A stretch of DNA of 64,000 bases from Caulobacter henricii (GCF_001414055.1 NZ_CP013002.1:3596001-3660000); one strand, 5' to 3'; counted from the stretch's first letter, positions 37,248 through 47,713 are shown. Translations and numbers: made by a program. The notes: a model not told the origin generated them from the sequence alone.

Positions 37248-37678
37248 TCCCGGGGCCGCAGGATCCCCCGGACAGCCTTTGGCTTTTCGACGGGGTCTGC
37301 AATCTCTGTTCGGGCTCGGTAGCCCTGGTCCTGCGGCTCGATCGCGAGGGGGTCATCCGGTTCACCCCGATCCAGTCCCCCTATGGCCGCCAGCTGGCCC
37401 TCGCCCACGGCATCGATCCCGACCATCCGGACAGCTTCCTCTTTCTGGATCGCGGCCAGGCCCTGGCCAAGACCGCCGCGATCGGGGCGCTGCTCCGCCG
37501 CATGCGAGCGCCCTGGCGCTGGCTGGCCTTCATCGACCGCCTGCCACGCCGCCCCATGGACAGGGCCTATGACTGGCTCGCGGCCAACCGCTACCGCCTG
37601 ATGGGCAAGAAGGCAGTGTGCATGGTCCCCTCGCCCGCCGTACGCGCCCGGTTCATCCTGGAGCCGCCGCCCGGGTGA
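37244..37678 (+). CDS. DCC-family (DUF393) thiol-disulphide oxidoreductase-like protein
   Basis: 144 residues from the GTG at 37244, whose last two bases form part of the preceding stop (GTGA). The signature D-G-x-C-x-x-C is present as FDGVCNLCSGSV, followed by a thioredoxin-like order (FTPIQSPYGRQLA, DSFLFLDRGQALAKTAAIGALL). It is a DUF393 protein, predicted oxidoreductase of unknown substrate. A longer upstream frame lies inside the SRPBCC gene and is a shadow. Confidence 0.88.
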   Translation: MIPGPQDPPDSLWLFDGVCNLCSGSVALVLRLDREGVIRFTPIQSPYGRQLALAHGIDPDHPDSFLFLDRGQALAKTAAIGALLRRMRAPWRWLAFIDRLPRRPMDRAYDWLAANRYRLMGKKAVCMVPSPAVRARFILEPPPG

Positions 37679-37769
37679 TCCGGCCCCGCTTCATGACAAG
37701 ACGGTAAGCTTTCGCCCGGCTGGCGCGGTGCTAGGGTCGCAGTAACCGCGTTTGCTGGAGCTCTTCCGA

Positions 37770-40607
37770 ATGATCCGTCCTGTCGCCAAGGCCGCCCTCG
37801 TGGCGCTGGCCCTTTCGACCACCGCCCTGTCGCCCCTGGCCTTTGCCGCCCCCGCGACCGCCTCGATCAGCGTGCCGCCGATCGCCTACAAGGAGCGGGT
37901 GCTGGCCAATGGCCTAAAGGTGTTCACCGCCCGCGACACGACCACGCCCAATGTCACGGTCCAGGTCTGGTACGGCGTCGGCTCCAAGGACGACCCGGAG
38001 GGTCGTTCGGGCTTTGCGCACCTCTTCGAACATCTGATGTTCAAGGCCACGCGCAACATGCCCAACGAGTCGATCGACCGCCTCACCGAAGATGTCGGCG
38101 GCTTCAACAACGCCTCCACCTATGACGACTTCACCAACTATTACGAGGTGGTGCCGGCCAACCATCTGGAGCGCCTGCTCTGGGCCGAGGCTGATCGCCT
38201 GGGCTCTCTGGTCATCGACGAGGCGGTGTTCGCCTCGGAACGCGATGTCGTGAAGGAAGAGCTGCGCCAGCGGGTTCTGGCCGATCCCTATGGCCGGCTT
38301 TTTGCGCTTTATGTGCCCCAGCAGTCCTTCACCACCCACCCCTACAAGCGTCCCGGCATCGGTTCGATCGAAGAACTGGACGCGGCCACGGTCGATGACG
38401 TCCGCGCCTTCCACGCCACCTATTATCGCCCGGACAATGCCACCCTGATCGTGGCCGGCAATTTCGACGAGGCCCAGTTGCAGGCCCTGGTCGACAAGTA
38501 TTTTGCCCCGCTGAAGACGCCGGCTGCGCCCCTGCCCAAGGTCACCGTGGTCGAGCCGCCCCGCACCGGCCCGAAGACCGTCAATACCTATGGTCCGAAC
38601 GTGCCGCTGCCGGCGGTGGCGATCACCTGGCTGGCCCCGGCCTCGGCCGACAAGGACGCCCCGGCCCTGGCCGTGCTGGACGCCATCCTCTCGGCCGGCA
38701 AGTCGTCGCGCCTCTATGACACCCTGGTCTATGACCAGAAGGTCGCCCAGTCGGTCTTCTCCTCGGGGCCGACCAATGCCCAGCCGGGCCTTTTCTATGT
38801 CGGGGCCGTGATGGCCGGCGGCAAGACGGCCGAGCAGGGTGAGGCTTCCCTCCTGGCCCAGGTGGCCCGCCTGCGCGACGCCCCGCCGTCTGAGGCCGAG
38901 CTGGCCGAGGCCAAGACCGGCCTGCTGGCCGACGCGGTACGCCGCCGCGAAGAGATCGATGGACGCGCCTTCGCCATCGGCTATGCCCTGCTGACCGACG
39001 GTGATGCCGCCCGCGCCAATACCAACCTGGCCGACCTCCAGACCGTGACCGCCGCCGACGTGCAGCGGGTTGCGAAAAAGTGGCTGGCCGATGATCGCCG
39101 CACCGCCATCCGCTATCTGCCGGAATCCGCCCGCCCGGCCGGCGAGAAGGACAACACCCCGGTTCCGCCGAAGGTCGCCTCGGTCAAGTTCAATGGCACG
39201 ATCACCACCCTGGCCCCGGAGGCCGAGCGCCAGAAGGCCCCGGCCGTCGCGGCACCGATCGCCGCCGTCCTGCCGACCCCGGTCGAAAAGACCCTGGCCA
39301 ACGGCCTGCGGGTGATTGTCGCCAAGTCGAGCGACCTGCCCCTGATTACCGCCGACCTCACGGTTCGCGGCGGGGCCAGCGCCGACCCGGCGGGCCTGGC
39401 CGGGGCCTCCAGCCTGACCGCCGAGCTGCTGACCGAAGGCACCAAGACCCGCAGCGCAGGCGACATCGCCCGCCAGACCGAGGCCCTGGGGGCCAATCTG
39501 GCGGCCGGCTCGGGCTGGGAGGCTGCCTCCCTGACCCTCAGCGTGATCGCCGACAAGGCCACGCCGGCCATGGCGATCATGGCGGACGTCGCCCAGAACC
39601 CGGTCTTCAAGGCCGAGGAACTGGACCGCGTCCGTACCGAGACCCTGGACGGGCTCTCGGTGGCCTATCAGCGTCCCGGCTCGCTGGCGGCCTATGCCAG
39701 CGCGCCCCTGCTCTATGCCGGCTCGGCCTATGGCCATGTGGCCGGCGGCACGCCGGGCTCCCTGCCCAAGATCAAGCGGGACGATCTCGTCAAGATGCAT
39801 GCCGCAGCCTGGCGACCGGACAATGCCGTTCTGGTCCTGACCGGCAACCTGTCGCCCGAGGCCGGGTTCGCCCTGGCCGAAAAGGCGTTCGGCGGCTGGA
39901 AGAAGCCGGCGACCCCGGCACCGACACTGCCAGCCGCGCCGGCGGGCTACAAGCCGCGCAACCTGGTGATCGACCTGCCGGGCACCGGCCAGGCGGCCGT
40001 GACCCTGGCCAAGCCGGCCATCACCCGGGCCGATCCCAGCTACTATGCAGGCCTGGTGACCAATGCCGTTCTGGGAGTCGGCTTCTCCTCGCGTCTGAAC
40101 CAGGAAATCCGCATCAAGCGCGGCCTGTCCTACGGGGCCGGTTCCAGCCTGACCCCGCAGGGCCAGTTCGGCGGCTTCTCGGCCCGGGTCCAGACCAAGA
40201 ACGAATCGGCCGGCCAGGTGGTCAGCCTGGTCCAGGCCGAACTGACCCGTCTGGCGGCCGAACCGGCCTCGACCGGCGAGCTGACGGCCCGCAAGTCGGT
40301 CCTGGTCGGGGGCTTCGGCCGCGAACTGGGCACGTCGGAGGGCCTGGCGGACATCCTGGGCAATCTGGCCGTCTATGGCGTGCCGTTGAACGAGATCCAG
40401 GGCTATGCGGCCAAGGTCGAGGCGGTCAGCGCTGCTGACGTCCAGGCCTTTGCCAAGGCCTATATGGATCCGGCCCGGGCCAGCATCATCATCGCCGGCG
40501 ACCGCACGAAGATGGGCGACACCCTGGCGAGCGCCGTGCCGAATGCCACGGTGATCCCGGCCGCCCAGCTGGATCTCGACAGCCCGACCCTGACCAAGGG
40601 CAAGTAG
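37770..40607 (+). CDS. exported M16 family zinc peptidase (tandem-domain)
   Basis: 945 residues from the ATG at 37770, starting a signal peptide (MIRPVAKAALVALALSTTALSPLAFA). Two M16 halves are present. The N-terminal half has the zinc motif HLFEHLMF (His, Glu, His near residues 84-88) and the downstream ligand Glu region. The C-terminal half (from about 485) has the same fold but lacks HxxEH at the matching place (DPAGLAGASSLTAELL), so it is the inactive half, as in many fused M16B enzymes. It acts in the periplasm on peptides or misfolded proteins; substrate unknown. Confidence 0.92.
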   Translation: MIRPVAKAALVALALSTTALSPLAFAAPATASISVPPIAYKERVLANGLKVFTARDTTTPNVTVQVWYGVGSKDDPEGRSGFAHLFEHLMFKATRNMPNESIDRLTEDVGGFNNASTYDDFTNYYEVVPANHLERLLWAEADRLGSLVIDEAVFASERDVVKEELRQRVLADPYGRLFALYVPQQSFTTHPYKRPGIGSIEELDAATVDDVRAFHATYYRPDNATLIVAGNFDEAQLQALVDKYFAPLKTPAAPLPKVTVVEPPRTGPKTVNTYGPNVPLPAVAITWLAPASADKDAPALAVLDAILSAGKSSRLYDTLVYDQKVAQSVFSSGPTNAQPGLFYVGAVMAGGKTAEQGEASLLAQVARLRDAPPSEAELAEAKTGLLADAVRRREEIDGRAFAIGYALLTDGDAARANTNLADLQTVTAADVQRVAKKWLADDRRTAIRYLPESARPAGEKDNTPVPPKVASVKFNGTITTLAPEAERQKAPAVAAPIAAVLPTPVEKTLANGLRVIVAKSSDLPLITADLTVRGGASADPAGLAGASSLTAELLTEGTKTRSAGDIARQTEALGANLAAGSGWEAASLTLSVIADKATPAMAIMADVAQNPVFKAEELDRVRTETLDGLSVAYQRPGSLAAYASAPLLYAGSAYGHVAGGTPGSLPKIKRDDLVKMHAAAWRPDNAVLVLTGNLSPEAGFALAEKAFGGWKKPATPAPTLPAAPAGYKPRNLVIDLPGTGQAAVTLAKPAITRADPSYYAGLVTNAVLGVGFSSRLNQEIRIKRGLSYGAGSSLTPQGQFGGFSARVQTKNESAGQVVSLVQAELTRLAAEPASTGELTARKSVLVGGFGRELGTSEGLADILGNLAVYGVPLNEIQGYAAKVEAVSAADVQAFAKAYMDPARASIIIAGDRTKMGDTLASAVPNATVIPAAQLDLDSPTLTKGK

Positions 40608-40616
40608 GACGGCCAG

Positions 40617-40665
40617 ACCCTGTCATCCCGGTTCGCGTCGTCGGCGTGAGCCGGGATGACAGGGT
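40617..40665. terminator. 15-bp perfect hairpin between convergent genes
   Basis: ACCCTGTCATCCCGG (40617-40631) and its exact complement (40651-40665) form a long stem with a 19-base loop between the M16 peptidase and mscL, which converge here. It probably ends transcription in both directions, though neither side has a strong T-run. TGTCATCCCGG-type arms also resemble a dispersed intergenic repeat. Confidence 0.6.
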
Positions 40666-40666
40666 G

Positions 40667-41170
40667 TCAGGCTTTCGGTCTGGGTTTCGCCGGGGCCTTG
40701 GCCGGGGCCTTTGCAGCCGCCGGCTTGGGCGCGGCGGCCGCAACCTGCGGTGCCGCCTCCCGGGCCAGCAGGTCCCGGATCTCCATCAGCAGGGCTTCCT
40801 GGGCCGTCGGAGCGGCGGGCGCTTCCTGGGCGGGCTCGGCTGCGTCAGCGCGGCGGATGCCGTTGACGATCTTGACCAGCAGGAACACCACGGCGGCCAC
40901 GATCAGGAACTGGATCAGGGTGTTGATGAAGGCTCCGTACTGAACGGCGACCTTCTCCACGGCCTCGGTGGCCTTGTCTTCGGGCTTGAGCACCCATTCC
41001 AGCTTGGAAAAGTCCAGGCCACCGGTCAGCAGGCCGATCGGCGGCATGATCACCTGGTCGACCAGGCTCTTGACGATGCCGTTGAAGGCCGCGCCGATGA
41101 TCACGCCGACGGCAAGATCAATGACGTTGCCGCGCGAGATGAACTCGCGAAATTCCTTGATGACACTCAT
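40667..41170 (-). CDS. mscL: large-conductance mechanosensitive channel
   Basis: 167 residues. The pore helix TM1 is VIDLAVGVIIGAAFNGIVKSLVDQVIMPPIGLL, the strongest MscL signature, and TM2 is FINTLIQFLIVAAVVFLLVKIVN. It forms a homopentamer that opens under membrane tension during osmotic downshock. The C-terminus is longer than usual, with an alanine/proline/lysine-rich tail (about 120-167) after the cytoplasmic helix (LLMEIRDLLA). Convergent with the M16 gene; its own promoter lies before 41170. Confidence 0.96.
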   Translation of the reverse strand: MSVIKEFREFISRGNVIDLAVGVIIGAAFNGIVKSLVDQVIMPPIGLLTGGLDFSKLEWVLKPEDKATEAVEKVAVQYGAFINTLIQFLIVAAVVFLLVKIVNGIRRADAAEPAQEAPAAPTAQEALLMEIRDLLAREAAPQVAAAAPKPAAAKAPAKAPAKPRPKA

Positions 41171-41248
41171 GACCGGGCCTCGCCGACTGGGCTTGCAGAA
41201 GGCCGCAAGGCTGACGGCGTTCGGGCCCGGAGGTCAAGGCTGGGTCAG

Positions 41249-41533
41249 CTATTCGTCGGCGTTGAGCCGGGCCCGCAGTTCCTTGCCGCTCTTGAAGAAC
41301 GGAACATGCTTGGCGCGGACGTCGACGGTTTCGCCGGTCCGCGGGTTGCGACCGGCACGGGCCGGGCGCGAGCGGACGGACAGGGCACCAAAGCCGCGCA
41401 GCTCGACGCGACCGCCGCCTTCCAGGGCACCGATCATGCGCTCCAGAATGACGCTGACAACGCGCTCGACGTCTTTCTGCGTCAGGTGCGGATTTTCATT
41501 CGCGAGCCTGGCGATGAGTTCAGACTTGATCAT
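41249..41533 (-). CDS. ihfB: integration host factor subunit beta
   Basis: 94 residues from the ATG at 41533 ([26 protein letters not shown]). The HU/IHF fold is complete: the beta-arm sequence [32 protein letters not shown] with the intercalating Pro in [10 protein letters not shown], and a C-terminal helix ([13 protein letters not shown]). It bends DNA as IhfA/IhfB heterodimer. Downstream of rpsA, as in many proteobacteria (rpsA-ihfB), though a terminator lies between them here. Confidence 0.95.
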   Translation of the reverse strand: MIKSELIARLANENPHLTQKDVERVVSVILERMIGALEGGGRVELRGFGALSVRSRPARAGRNPRTGETVDVRAKHVPFFKSGKELRARLNADE

Positions 41534-41950
41534 CGATATCCCCGGCGCCGGAGGAGGAGGCGGCGCGAGCGGACCTTTGCCCAAGGGTGGTTGAGTCTTC
41601 AAGAGGCAGGTTGAGATTCTGACCGGCGAGCTGCGCAGTTGGGCCGGGCCACTCAGACATGTTCGACTGCATCAATACCGCATTTGGGCATCAAAATGCC
41701 GCTGGAGCGGCCAAGACAACAGGGTTTTCGCTGAATGACCCGCCCAAAGGCGGAAAAGAAACCCTTCTGAAGGGCGGCGGAGAAATCTGACGGCCCCGGC
41801 TGAGAACGACCCCGCAGAGAACCCTCTGACCTCACCAAAGCTCACCCCATCCAAGGACTTAGCGACCAGGAGCGGTGGGTATGGCGCAAAGAAAACGGCG
41901 GCCGGATCGCTCCGGCCGCCGCTGACTTCAGTCTCTGATGAGAGCGAAGA
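41534..41950. other. rpsA-ihfB intergenic region without a gene
   Basis: About 417 bases. The rpsA terminator is at 41892-41921; the remainder should hold the ihfB promoter. Short frames here have no protein character and no ribosome binding site, and I see no clear regulatory motif. Confidence 0.5.
41889..41921 (-). terminator. rho-independent terminator of rpsA
   Basis: An 11-bp perfect stem, CGGCGGCCGGA / TCCGGCCGCCG, with a four-base loop, followed on the minus strand by TTTTCTTT. It lies 30 bp after the rpsA stop. Confidence 0.88.
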
Positions 41951-43663
41951 CTATTCCTTCGGGGTAGCCCGCTCGCGCAGGGCGGCACCCAGGATGTCGC
42001 CCAGCGAAGCGCCGGAGTCCGACGAGCCGAACTGCTCGATGGCTTCCTTCTCTTCGGCCATTTCCAGCGACTTGATCGACATCGAAACGCGGCGGGCCGC
42101 CTTGTCGATGTTGGTGATCTGAGCGTCGACGCGGTCACCCACGGCGAAGCGCTCGGGGCGCTGTTCCTGACGGTCGCGCGACAGGTCCGACTTGCGGATG
42201 AACGCGGTCATCAGGGCGTCGTCTTCGCCGAAGCGAACTTCGATGCCGCCGGTGGTCACTTCGGTCACGGTGACGGTGACGGTCTGACCCTTGCGATAGG
42301 TGTCGCCCGACATCGGATCGCCGCCGAGCTGCTTGATGCCCAGCGAGATGCGTTCCTTCTCGACGTCAACGTCGAGAACCTTCGCCTTGACCATGTCGCC
42401 CTTCTTGTAGCGGGCCATGGCTTCTTCGCCCGACGCGCTCCAGTCGATGTCCGACAGGTGCACCATGCCGTCGATGTCGTTGTCGAGGCCGATGAACAGA
42501 CCAAACTCGGTCGCGTTCTTGACTTCGCCTTCGACGGTCGAGCCGACCGGGTGGGTTTCGAGGAACGAATCCCACGGGTTGGCCAGGGCCTGCTTCAGGC
42601 CCAGCGACACGCGACGCTTGGACGGATCGACGTCAAGCACGACCACGTCGACTTCCTGCGAGGTCGAGACGATCTTGCCGGGGTGGACGTTCTTCTTGGT
42701 CCAGGACATTTCCGAGACGTGGACCAGGCCTTCAACGCCGGCTTCCAGCTCAACAAACGCGCCGTAGTCGGTGATGTTGGTGATGCGGCCGGTGAACTTG
42801 GCACCGACCGGGTACTTCGCTTCCACGCCGTCCCACGGATCCGACTGCAGCTGCTTCATGCCGAGGCTGATGCGCTGGGTGTCCGGGTTGATCTTGACGA
42901 TCTGAACCTTGACGGTGTCGCCCACGGCCAGGACCTGGCTCGGGTGGTTGACGCGCTTCCAGCTCATGTCGGTGACGTGCAGCAGGCCGTCGATGCCGCC
43001 GAGGTCCACGAACGCACCGTAGTCGGTGATGTTCTTGACCACGCCTTCGCGGATTTCACCCTCTTGCAGCTGCGACACCAGTTCGGTGCGCTGCTCGGCG
43101 CGGGCTTCTTCCAGAATGGCGCGACGCGAGACGACGATGTTGCCGCGCGGACGGTCCATCTTGAGGATGGCGAAGGGCTGTTCCTTGCCCATGAGCGGGC
43201 CGACGTCGCGCACCGGGCGGATGTCGACTTGCGAACCGGGCAGGAACGCCGAGGCACCGCCCAGGTCGACGGTGAAGCCGCCCTTGACGCGACCGACGAT
43301 GGCACCGAGCACCGGAACGTTCTGGGCGTAGACGCCTTCCAGACGGGTCCAGGCTTCTTCGCGCTTGGCCTTTTCGCGGCTGATGACCGCTTCGCCCAGG
43401 GCGTTTTCGAGGCGCTCCAGGAACACTTCGACGTGGTCGCCGACCTTGATGGTGGGCTTGCCGGCTTCGTCGACGCCGAATTCCTTCTGGGGAACGCGGC
43501 CTTCGGTCTTCAGACCGACGTCGATGATCGCGAAGTCCTTTTCAATACCGACAACGATACCCTTGACGACGGTGCCTTCCGCGAAGTCGCGGCCGCCCAT
43601 GGAATCGTTCAGCAGCGCTTCGAAATCGTCGCGCGTCGGGTTGAAGCTCATATCGTCAGCCAT
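41951..43663 (-). CDS. rpsA: 30S ribosomal protein S1
   Basis: 570 residues from the ATG at 43663 ([21 protein letters not shown]); an in-frame upstream extension is not protein-like. Six S1 RNA-binding repeats are visible, for example [90 protein letters not shown] and [31 protein letters not shown]1 brings mRNA to the 30S subunit. It follows cmk on the same strand after 133 bp, the common cmk-rpsA order. Confidence 0.97.
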   Translation of the reverse strand: MADDMSFNPTRDDFEALLNDSMGGRDFAEGTVVKGIVVGIEKDFAIIDVGLKTEGRVPQKEFGVDEAGKPTIKVGDHVEVFLERLENALGEAVISREKAKREEAWTRLEGVYAQNVPVLGAIVGRVKGGFTVDLGGASAFLPGSQVDIRPVRDVGPLMGKEQPFAILKMDRPRGNIVVSRRAILEEARAEQRTELVSQLQEGEIREGVVKNITDYGAFVDLGGIDGLLHVTDMSWKRVNHPSQVLAVGDTVKVQIVKINPDTQRISLGMKQLQSDPWDGVEAKYPVGAKFTGRITNITDYGAFVELEAGVEGLVHVSEMSWTKKNVHPGKIVSTSQEVDVVVLDVDPSKRRVSLGLKQALANPWDSFLETHPVGSTVEGEVKNATEFGLFIGLDNDIDGMVHLSDIDWSASGEEAMARYKKGDMVKAKVLDVDVEKERISLGIKQLGGDPMSGDTYRKGQTVTVTVTEVTTGGIEVRFGEDDALMTAFIRKSDLSRDRQEQRPERFAVGDRVDAQITNIDKAARRVSMSIKSLEMAEEKEAIEQFGSSDSGASLGDILGAALRERATPKE

Positions 43664-43796
43664 GCTGATGTTTAGTCTCGTGTTGAGGGAGGCCCCATTG
43701 GTGAAGGCCGTCGGATGACGGTTCTGGGGATTCCGGGTTGGGTGATTTTTGATGCGGATCCGGCGCTTCCTAAGCGGCGGCGAGGCGGGCGTTAGA

Positions 43797-44447
43797 TTAG
43801 CCCGGGAGGTCTCCCGACCGGGCGCGCGCCGTCTCGACAATGCGGCGGGCCGCATCGAAGGCCTGCTCTATAGTCATTTCCGACGTGTCGAGCAAGACGG
43901 CGTCTGGAGCCTGGGTCATGGGGGCGTTTTCCCGCCCACCGTCGCGGGCGTCGCGCTTGTGAATGTCGGCCAGAACATCGTCAAAGCTGACCGTCTCGCC
44001 TTGACCCGACAGCTGTTTCCAGCGGCGTTCGGCCCGGATTTCCGGTGTCGCGGTGACATAGAGCTTGGCCGGGGCCTCGGGGGCGATGACCGTGCCGATG
44101 TCACGGCCGTCAATCACCGAGCCCGGCTCACGCTTGGTGAAGTCGCGTTGCAGGGCGAACAGGGCCGCGCGGACACCGGGATGTACGGCCACGCGGCTGG
44201 CGGCCTCGCCGGCGGCGCGGGTGCGGACCTCGGCCTTTTCCAGTTCGGACAGGTCCAGGCCCCGGGCGGCGGCTTCCGCCGCGGCGTCGTCGTCCAGGTC
44301 GCCGCTCGCGCCCAGCAACCGCACCCCCACCGCGCGGTAGAGCAGGCCGGTGTCCAGCATCGGATAGCCGTAGAGCGCCGCAAGCCGGCTGGCGACCGTG
44401 CCCTTGCCCGAGGCGGCCGGGCCATCGACGGCGATGATGAAGGCCAT
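43797..44447 (-). CDS. cmk: cytidylate kinase
   Basis: 216 residues. The P-loop is VDGPAASGKGTVASRLA at the N-terminus, followed by LDTGLLYRAVG, the CMP-binding VIDGRDIGTVIAPEAPAKLYVTATPEIRAERR and the C-terminal LDTSEMTIEQ. It phosphorylates CMP and dCMP. It lies 3 bp after aroA on the same strand and upstream of rpsA. Confidence 0.96.
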   Translation of the reverse strand: MAFIIAVDGPAASGKGTVASRLAALYGYPMLDTGLLYRAVGVRLLGASGDLDDDAAAEAAARGLDLSELEKAEVRTRAAGEAASRVAVHPGVRAALFALQRDFTKREPGSVIDGRDIGTVIAPEAPAKLYVTATPEIRAERRWKQLSGQGETVSFDDVLADIHKRDARDGGRENAPMTQAPDAVLLDTSEMTIEQAFDAARRIVETARARSGDLPG

Positions 44448-44450
44448 GGT

Positions 44451-45779
44451 CTAGGCTTCCGACAGGTCCGCGCCCAGGCCGCGCATCAGGTCGGCAAAGC
44501 CCGGGAAGCTGGTGGCGATCATGCCCGGTTCGTCAACGGCCACGCCCTGCTGGGCGGCCATGCCGAGGATCAGGTGGCTCATGGCGATGCGGTGATCGCC
44601 GTGGGTGTGGACCAGACCACCACCGCGTACGGGGTGATTGCCGCCGCGGGTTCCCATGACGATCATCCCTTCGGGCTCTTCCTCGACGCTGACGCCACAG
44701 GCCGTGAGGCCTGCCGCCGTCAGGGCGATGCGGTCGCTTTCCTTGACCCGCATCTCGCCGATGCCGCGCATCACGGTCGGGCCGTCGGCGAAGGCGGCAG
44801 CCACGGCCAGGATCGGATACTCGTCGATCATCGCCGGCGCGCGCTCGGGCGGCACGACCACACCCTTCAGCTGGGAATAGCGAGCGGTGATGTCGCCGAC
44901 CTCCTCGCCGCTGGACATCCGGACGTTCGAGATCACCAGATCCGCGCCCATCTCCTGCAGGGTCGTGAACAGGCCGGTGCGCAGCTCATTGAGCATCACG
45001 CCCTCGACCGTGACCTCCGAGCCCGGCACGATCAGGCCGGCCACCAGCGGGAAGGCCGCCGACGACGGATCGCCGGGAACCGAGACATGGGTCCCGGTCA
45101 GTTTCTGGCCGGCCGGCAGGCGGATATGGCGGGCACCGTCCCTGTCCTCGACGATCACCTCGGCCCCGAACCCGCGCAGCATCCGCTCGGTGTGGTCGCG
45201 GGTCGCTTCCGGTTCGATCACCTCGACGCCGCCCTCGGCATGAAGGCCGGCGAGCAGCACGGCTGATTTCACCTGGGCCGAGGCCATGGGCAGGCGATAG
45301 GTCAGGCCGCGCAGATTGCCGCCCTTGAGGGTCAGGGGCAGGCGGCCCTTGTCGCGGCCCAGCCAGGTCGCGCCCATGCGGGCCAAGGGGTCTAGAACCC
45401 GGCCCATGGGCCGGCCGCGCAGCGAGTGGTCGCCGGTGAAGGTGGAGCAGATGGCGAAACCGGCGGCGGCACCCATGATCAGGCGCACGCCCGTACCGGC
45501 ATTGCCGCAGTCGATGACGTCGGTCGGTTCGGAAAAGCCGCCCTGGCCCTCGATGCGCCAGCGGCCGGCACCCTCCTGCTCGACCCGCGCGCCGAAGGCC
45601 CCCATGGCCCTGGCCGTGGCCAGGACATCATCGCCCTCGAGCAGGCCCTCGACCGTCGTCGTGCCCGTCGCAAGGGCACCCAGGATCATGGATCGGTGCG
45701 AGATCGACTTGTCGCCGGGGGCGCGGACAGTGCCGCGAAGGGCTCCGCCGGGCCCGCTCTTCAGTCCAGCCGCCGTCAT
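44451..45779 (-). CDS. aroA: 3-phosphoshikimate 1-carboxyvinyltransferase (EPSP synthase)
   Basis: 442 residues. Motifs: [28 protein letters not shown] at the N-terminus, [33 protein letters not shown] and [19 protein letters not shown]. The GNAGTGVR version with AxG rather than TxmR is like the class II, CP4-like enzymes, judged by eye. It makes EPSP from shikimate-3-phosphate and PEP. First gene of aroA-cmk. Confidence 0.95.
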   Translation of the reverse strand: MTAAGLKSGPGGALRGTVRAPGDKSISHRSMILGALATGTTTVEGLLEGDDVLATARAMGAFGARVEQEGAGRWRIEGQGGFSEPTDVIDCGNAGTGVRLIMGAAAGFAICSTFTGDHSLRGRPMGRVLDPLARMGATWLGRDKGRLPLTLKGGNLRGLTYRLPMASAQVKSAVLLAGLHAEGGVEVIEPEATRDHTERMLRGFGAEVIVEDRDGARHIRLPAGQKLTGTHVSVPGDPSSAAFPLVAGLIVPGSEVTVEGVMLNELRTGLFTTLQEMGADLVISNVRMSSGEEVGDITARYSQLKGVVVPPERAPAMIDEYPILAVAAAFADGPTVMRGIGEMRVKESDRIALTAAGLTACGVSVEEEPEGMIVMGTRGGNHPVRGGGLVHTHGDHRIAMSHLILGMAAQQGVAVDEPGMIATSFPGFADLMRGLGADLSEA

Positions 45780-45846
45780 GCCGTAACCGGCTCCCTAGTC
45801 ATGGTGGGGTTCGCGAGGGGTTTGCTTTTGACAGCGGGCCCTGGTC

Positions 45847-46362
45847 ATGGCAAGTGACCGGCCGCTTTTCCCATCTGGATCAAAGGTTCGCCTCTTGGCC
45901 AATCCCGAATTGGGCGCAAAACAAATTTGCCCCAACTGCCAATCGAAATTCTATGACCTGGGCCGCCGTCCGGCCCTTTGCCCGAAGTGTGGCGAGTCGT
46001 TTGATCCGGAAGAGGCGCTGAAATCGCGCCGCGTCCGGGCGCGCGCCGTCACCCCGGACTATGACGCCGAGGACGAGAAGCCCGCTCCGGAGCCCAAGGA
46101 CGAGGATGGCTTCGAGGACGAGGTCGATGAGACGCCGGAAATCGACAAGGTCGAGCCGGACGTCATCGAGACCGACGACGAAGACGCCGATCCGGGCGCG
46201 CCGACCCCGGCGGGCGGCGACGATCTGGGCGTCGACTTCGCCGAGGACGAAGATCTTGCCGAAGACGAGGCTGATGACGTCCCGTTCCTCGAAGACGAGG
46301 ACGAAGATGTGCTCGACGACGAGATCGAAGGCCTTCCGGGTGCCGACGACGACGATCGCTAG
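45847..46362 (+). CDS. TIGR02300-family zinc-ribbon protein with acidic tail
   Basis: 171 residues. The N-terminal 60 residues are the TIGR02300 domain: PELGAKQICPNCQSKFYDLGRRPALCPKCGESFDPEEAL, with two Cys-X2-Cys pairs forming a zinc ribbon. The remaining 100 residues are almost wholly acidic (Asp/Glu repeats such as FEDEVDETPEIDKVEPDVIETDDEDAD). Found in alphaproteobacteria, function unknown. Divergent from aroA with a 67-bp gap. Confidence 0.88.
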   Translation: MASDRPLFPSGSKVRLLANPELGAKQICPNCQSKFYDLGRRPALCPKCGESFDPEEALKSRRVRARAVTPDYDAEDEKPAPEPKDEDGFEDEVDETPEIDKVEPDVIETDDEDADPGAPTPAGGDDLGVDFAEDEDLAEDEADDVPFLEDEDEDVLDDEIEGLPGADDDDR

Positions 46363-46515
46363 GGCCTGAACCGGCCTTCGAAAAATTCTTCGAAAAAAGT
46401 TCGCCGGGAGGGTTGATCCAGAAATCCTCCCGGCATAGGTTCCGCGCCTCGCCGGGAGCGACCTGATCGGTCCAGGCGAGAAACACCAAGGTTCTCTTGG
46501 GAAACCAAGGACCTC

Positions 46516-46591
<76 letters not shown>

Positions 46592-46593
46592 AG

Positions 46594-46626
46594 ACGGCCG
46601 CTTCCCTAAAGGGAGCGGCCGTTTCC
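46594..46626 (+). terminator. terminator after tRNA-Ala
   Basis: ACGGCCGCTTCCCT and AGGGAGCGGCCGT form a stem of 13 pairs with one bulged T and a two-base loop, followed by TTTCC. It starts 3 bp after the CCA end. Confidence 0.75.
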
Positions 46627-46720
46627 ATTTCCGGCCGCCCCTGACAAACTTCCGCCCTTGCTGTCCCCTCATCCTGGCGCGTCCAAGGATGGTGAACGCA
46701 GGACCGGTAGGAGCGATCTC

Positions 46721-47713
46721 ATGCGACCATGGCTGCTGATTGGGCTGGCCGGCGGCCTGAACCTGCTGGTCCAGGCGACAGAGGGCGGATCGGGCACGAC
46801 GCCCCGCCTGTCGATACCGCTGCAGTGCGAACTTGGCGTCAGTTGCGTCGTCCAGAACCTGGTTGACCGCGATCCGGGCCCAAGTGCCCGGGACTACCAG
46901 TGCGGCTCCCTGACCTATGAAGCGCATAACGGGGTCGATTTCCGCCTGAGGGACCTTCGGGCCCAAAAGGCCGGCGTTGCGGTCCTGGCGGCCGCTGACG
47001 GGACGGTGGCGCGGCTCCGTGACGACATGCCCGATGTCTCGGTGAAGACGACGGGCGTGGCCGCCGTAAAGGGCCAGGAATGCGGCAACGGTCTGGTCAT
47101 CAACCATGGCGGCGGCCTGGTCACCCAGTATTGCCACATGCGCCAGGGCTCACTGGTCGTGAAACCGGGGCAGACGGTCCGGCGCGGCCAGGCCCTGGGA
47201 CAGGTTGGGCTTTCCGGCCTGACCGAGTATCCGCATCTGCACTTCACTGTCCGGCAGGGCAACGCGGTCATAGACCCGTTTGCGCCGGATCCCGGGACGG
47301 CAGGGGCCTGCGGGTCCGGACCCGGTCTGTGGACGACCGCCGCCGCCGCCCAGATGCGCTACAAGCCGCGCGCCGTGCTCAACTCTGGCTTTGCAGCCGG
47401 CCCGGCGACCATGGAGGCCATCGAGGCCGGAGATCTCGCCCGGCCGGGCTCAGCGACCCCTCTGGTGGCCTATGTGCGCGCGATCGGCCTTAAGGTCGGC
47501 GATGAGGCCCGCCTGACCGTCAGGGGCCCGGATGGTGTGGTACTGGCGGAAACCAAGATGGCGGCCCTGACCAGCGCCAAGGCCCAGTTCATGCTGTTCA
47601 CCGGCAAGAAGGCCCCGGCAGGAGGGTGGCCGCGGGGCCACTATGAAGCTCATTATGTGATCCTTCAGGCCGGGGGGGGCGTGACAGAGGCCCGCTGGTC
47701 GATCACAATTTAA
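46721..47713 (+). CDS. exported M23 (LytM-type) metallopeptidase
   Basis: 330 residues from the ATG at 46721, with TAGGAG 7 bp upstream and a hydrophobic signal (MRPWLLIGLAGGLNLLVQA). The M23 zinc site is visible: HNGVDFRL with H-x3-D, a central GNGLVINHGGGLVTQYCHM and HLHFTV. A C-terminal beta domain (about 225-330) follows. M23 enzymes cleave peptidoglycan peptide bonds. It is convergent with the first RTX gene and may help with envelope remodelling, but no functional link is proven. Confidence 0.9.
   Translation: MRPWLLIGLAGGLNLLVQATEGGSGTTPRLSIPLQCELGVSCVVQNLVDRDPGPSARDYQCGSLTYEAHNGVDFRLRDLRAQKAGVAVLAAADGTVARLRDDMPDVSVKTTGVAAVKGQECGNGLVINHGGGLVTQYCHMRQGSLVVKPGQTVRRGQALGQVGLSGLTEYPHLHFTVRQGNAVIDPFAPDPGTAGACGSGPGLWTTAAAAQMRYKPRAVLNSGFAAGPATMEAIEAGDLARPGSATPLVAYVRAIGLKVGDEARLTVRGPDGVVLAETKMAALTSAKAQFMLFTGKKAPAGGWPRGHYEAHYVILQAGGGVTEARWSITI

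Noticed and set aside
46403..46434. GCCGGGAGG / CCTCCCGGC hairpin after the TIGR02300 gene as a terminator.
   Set aside because: The stem is good but there is no T-run, and a 14-base loop is long; too weak to list as a feature.
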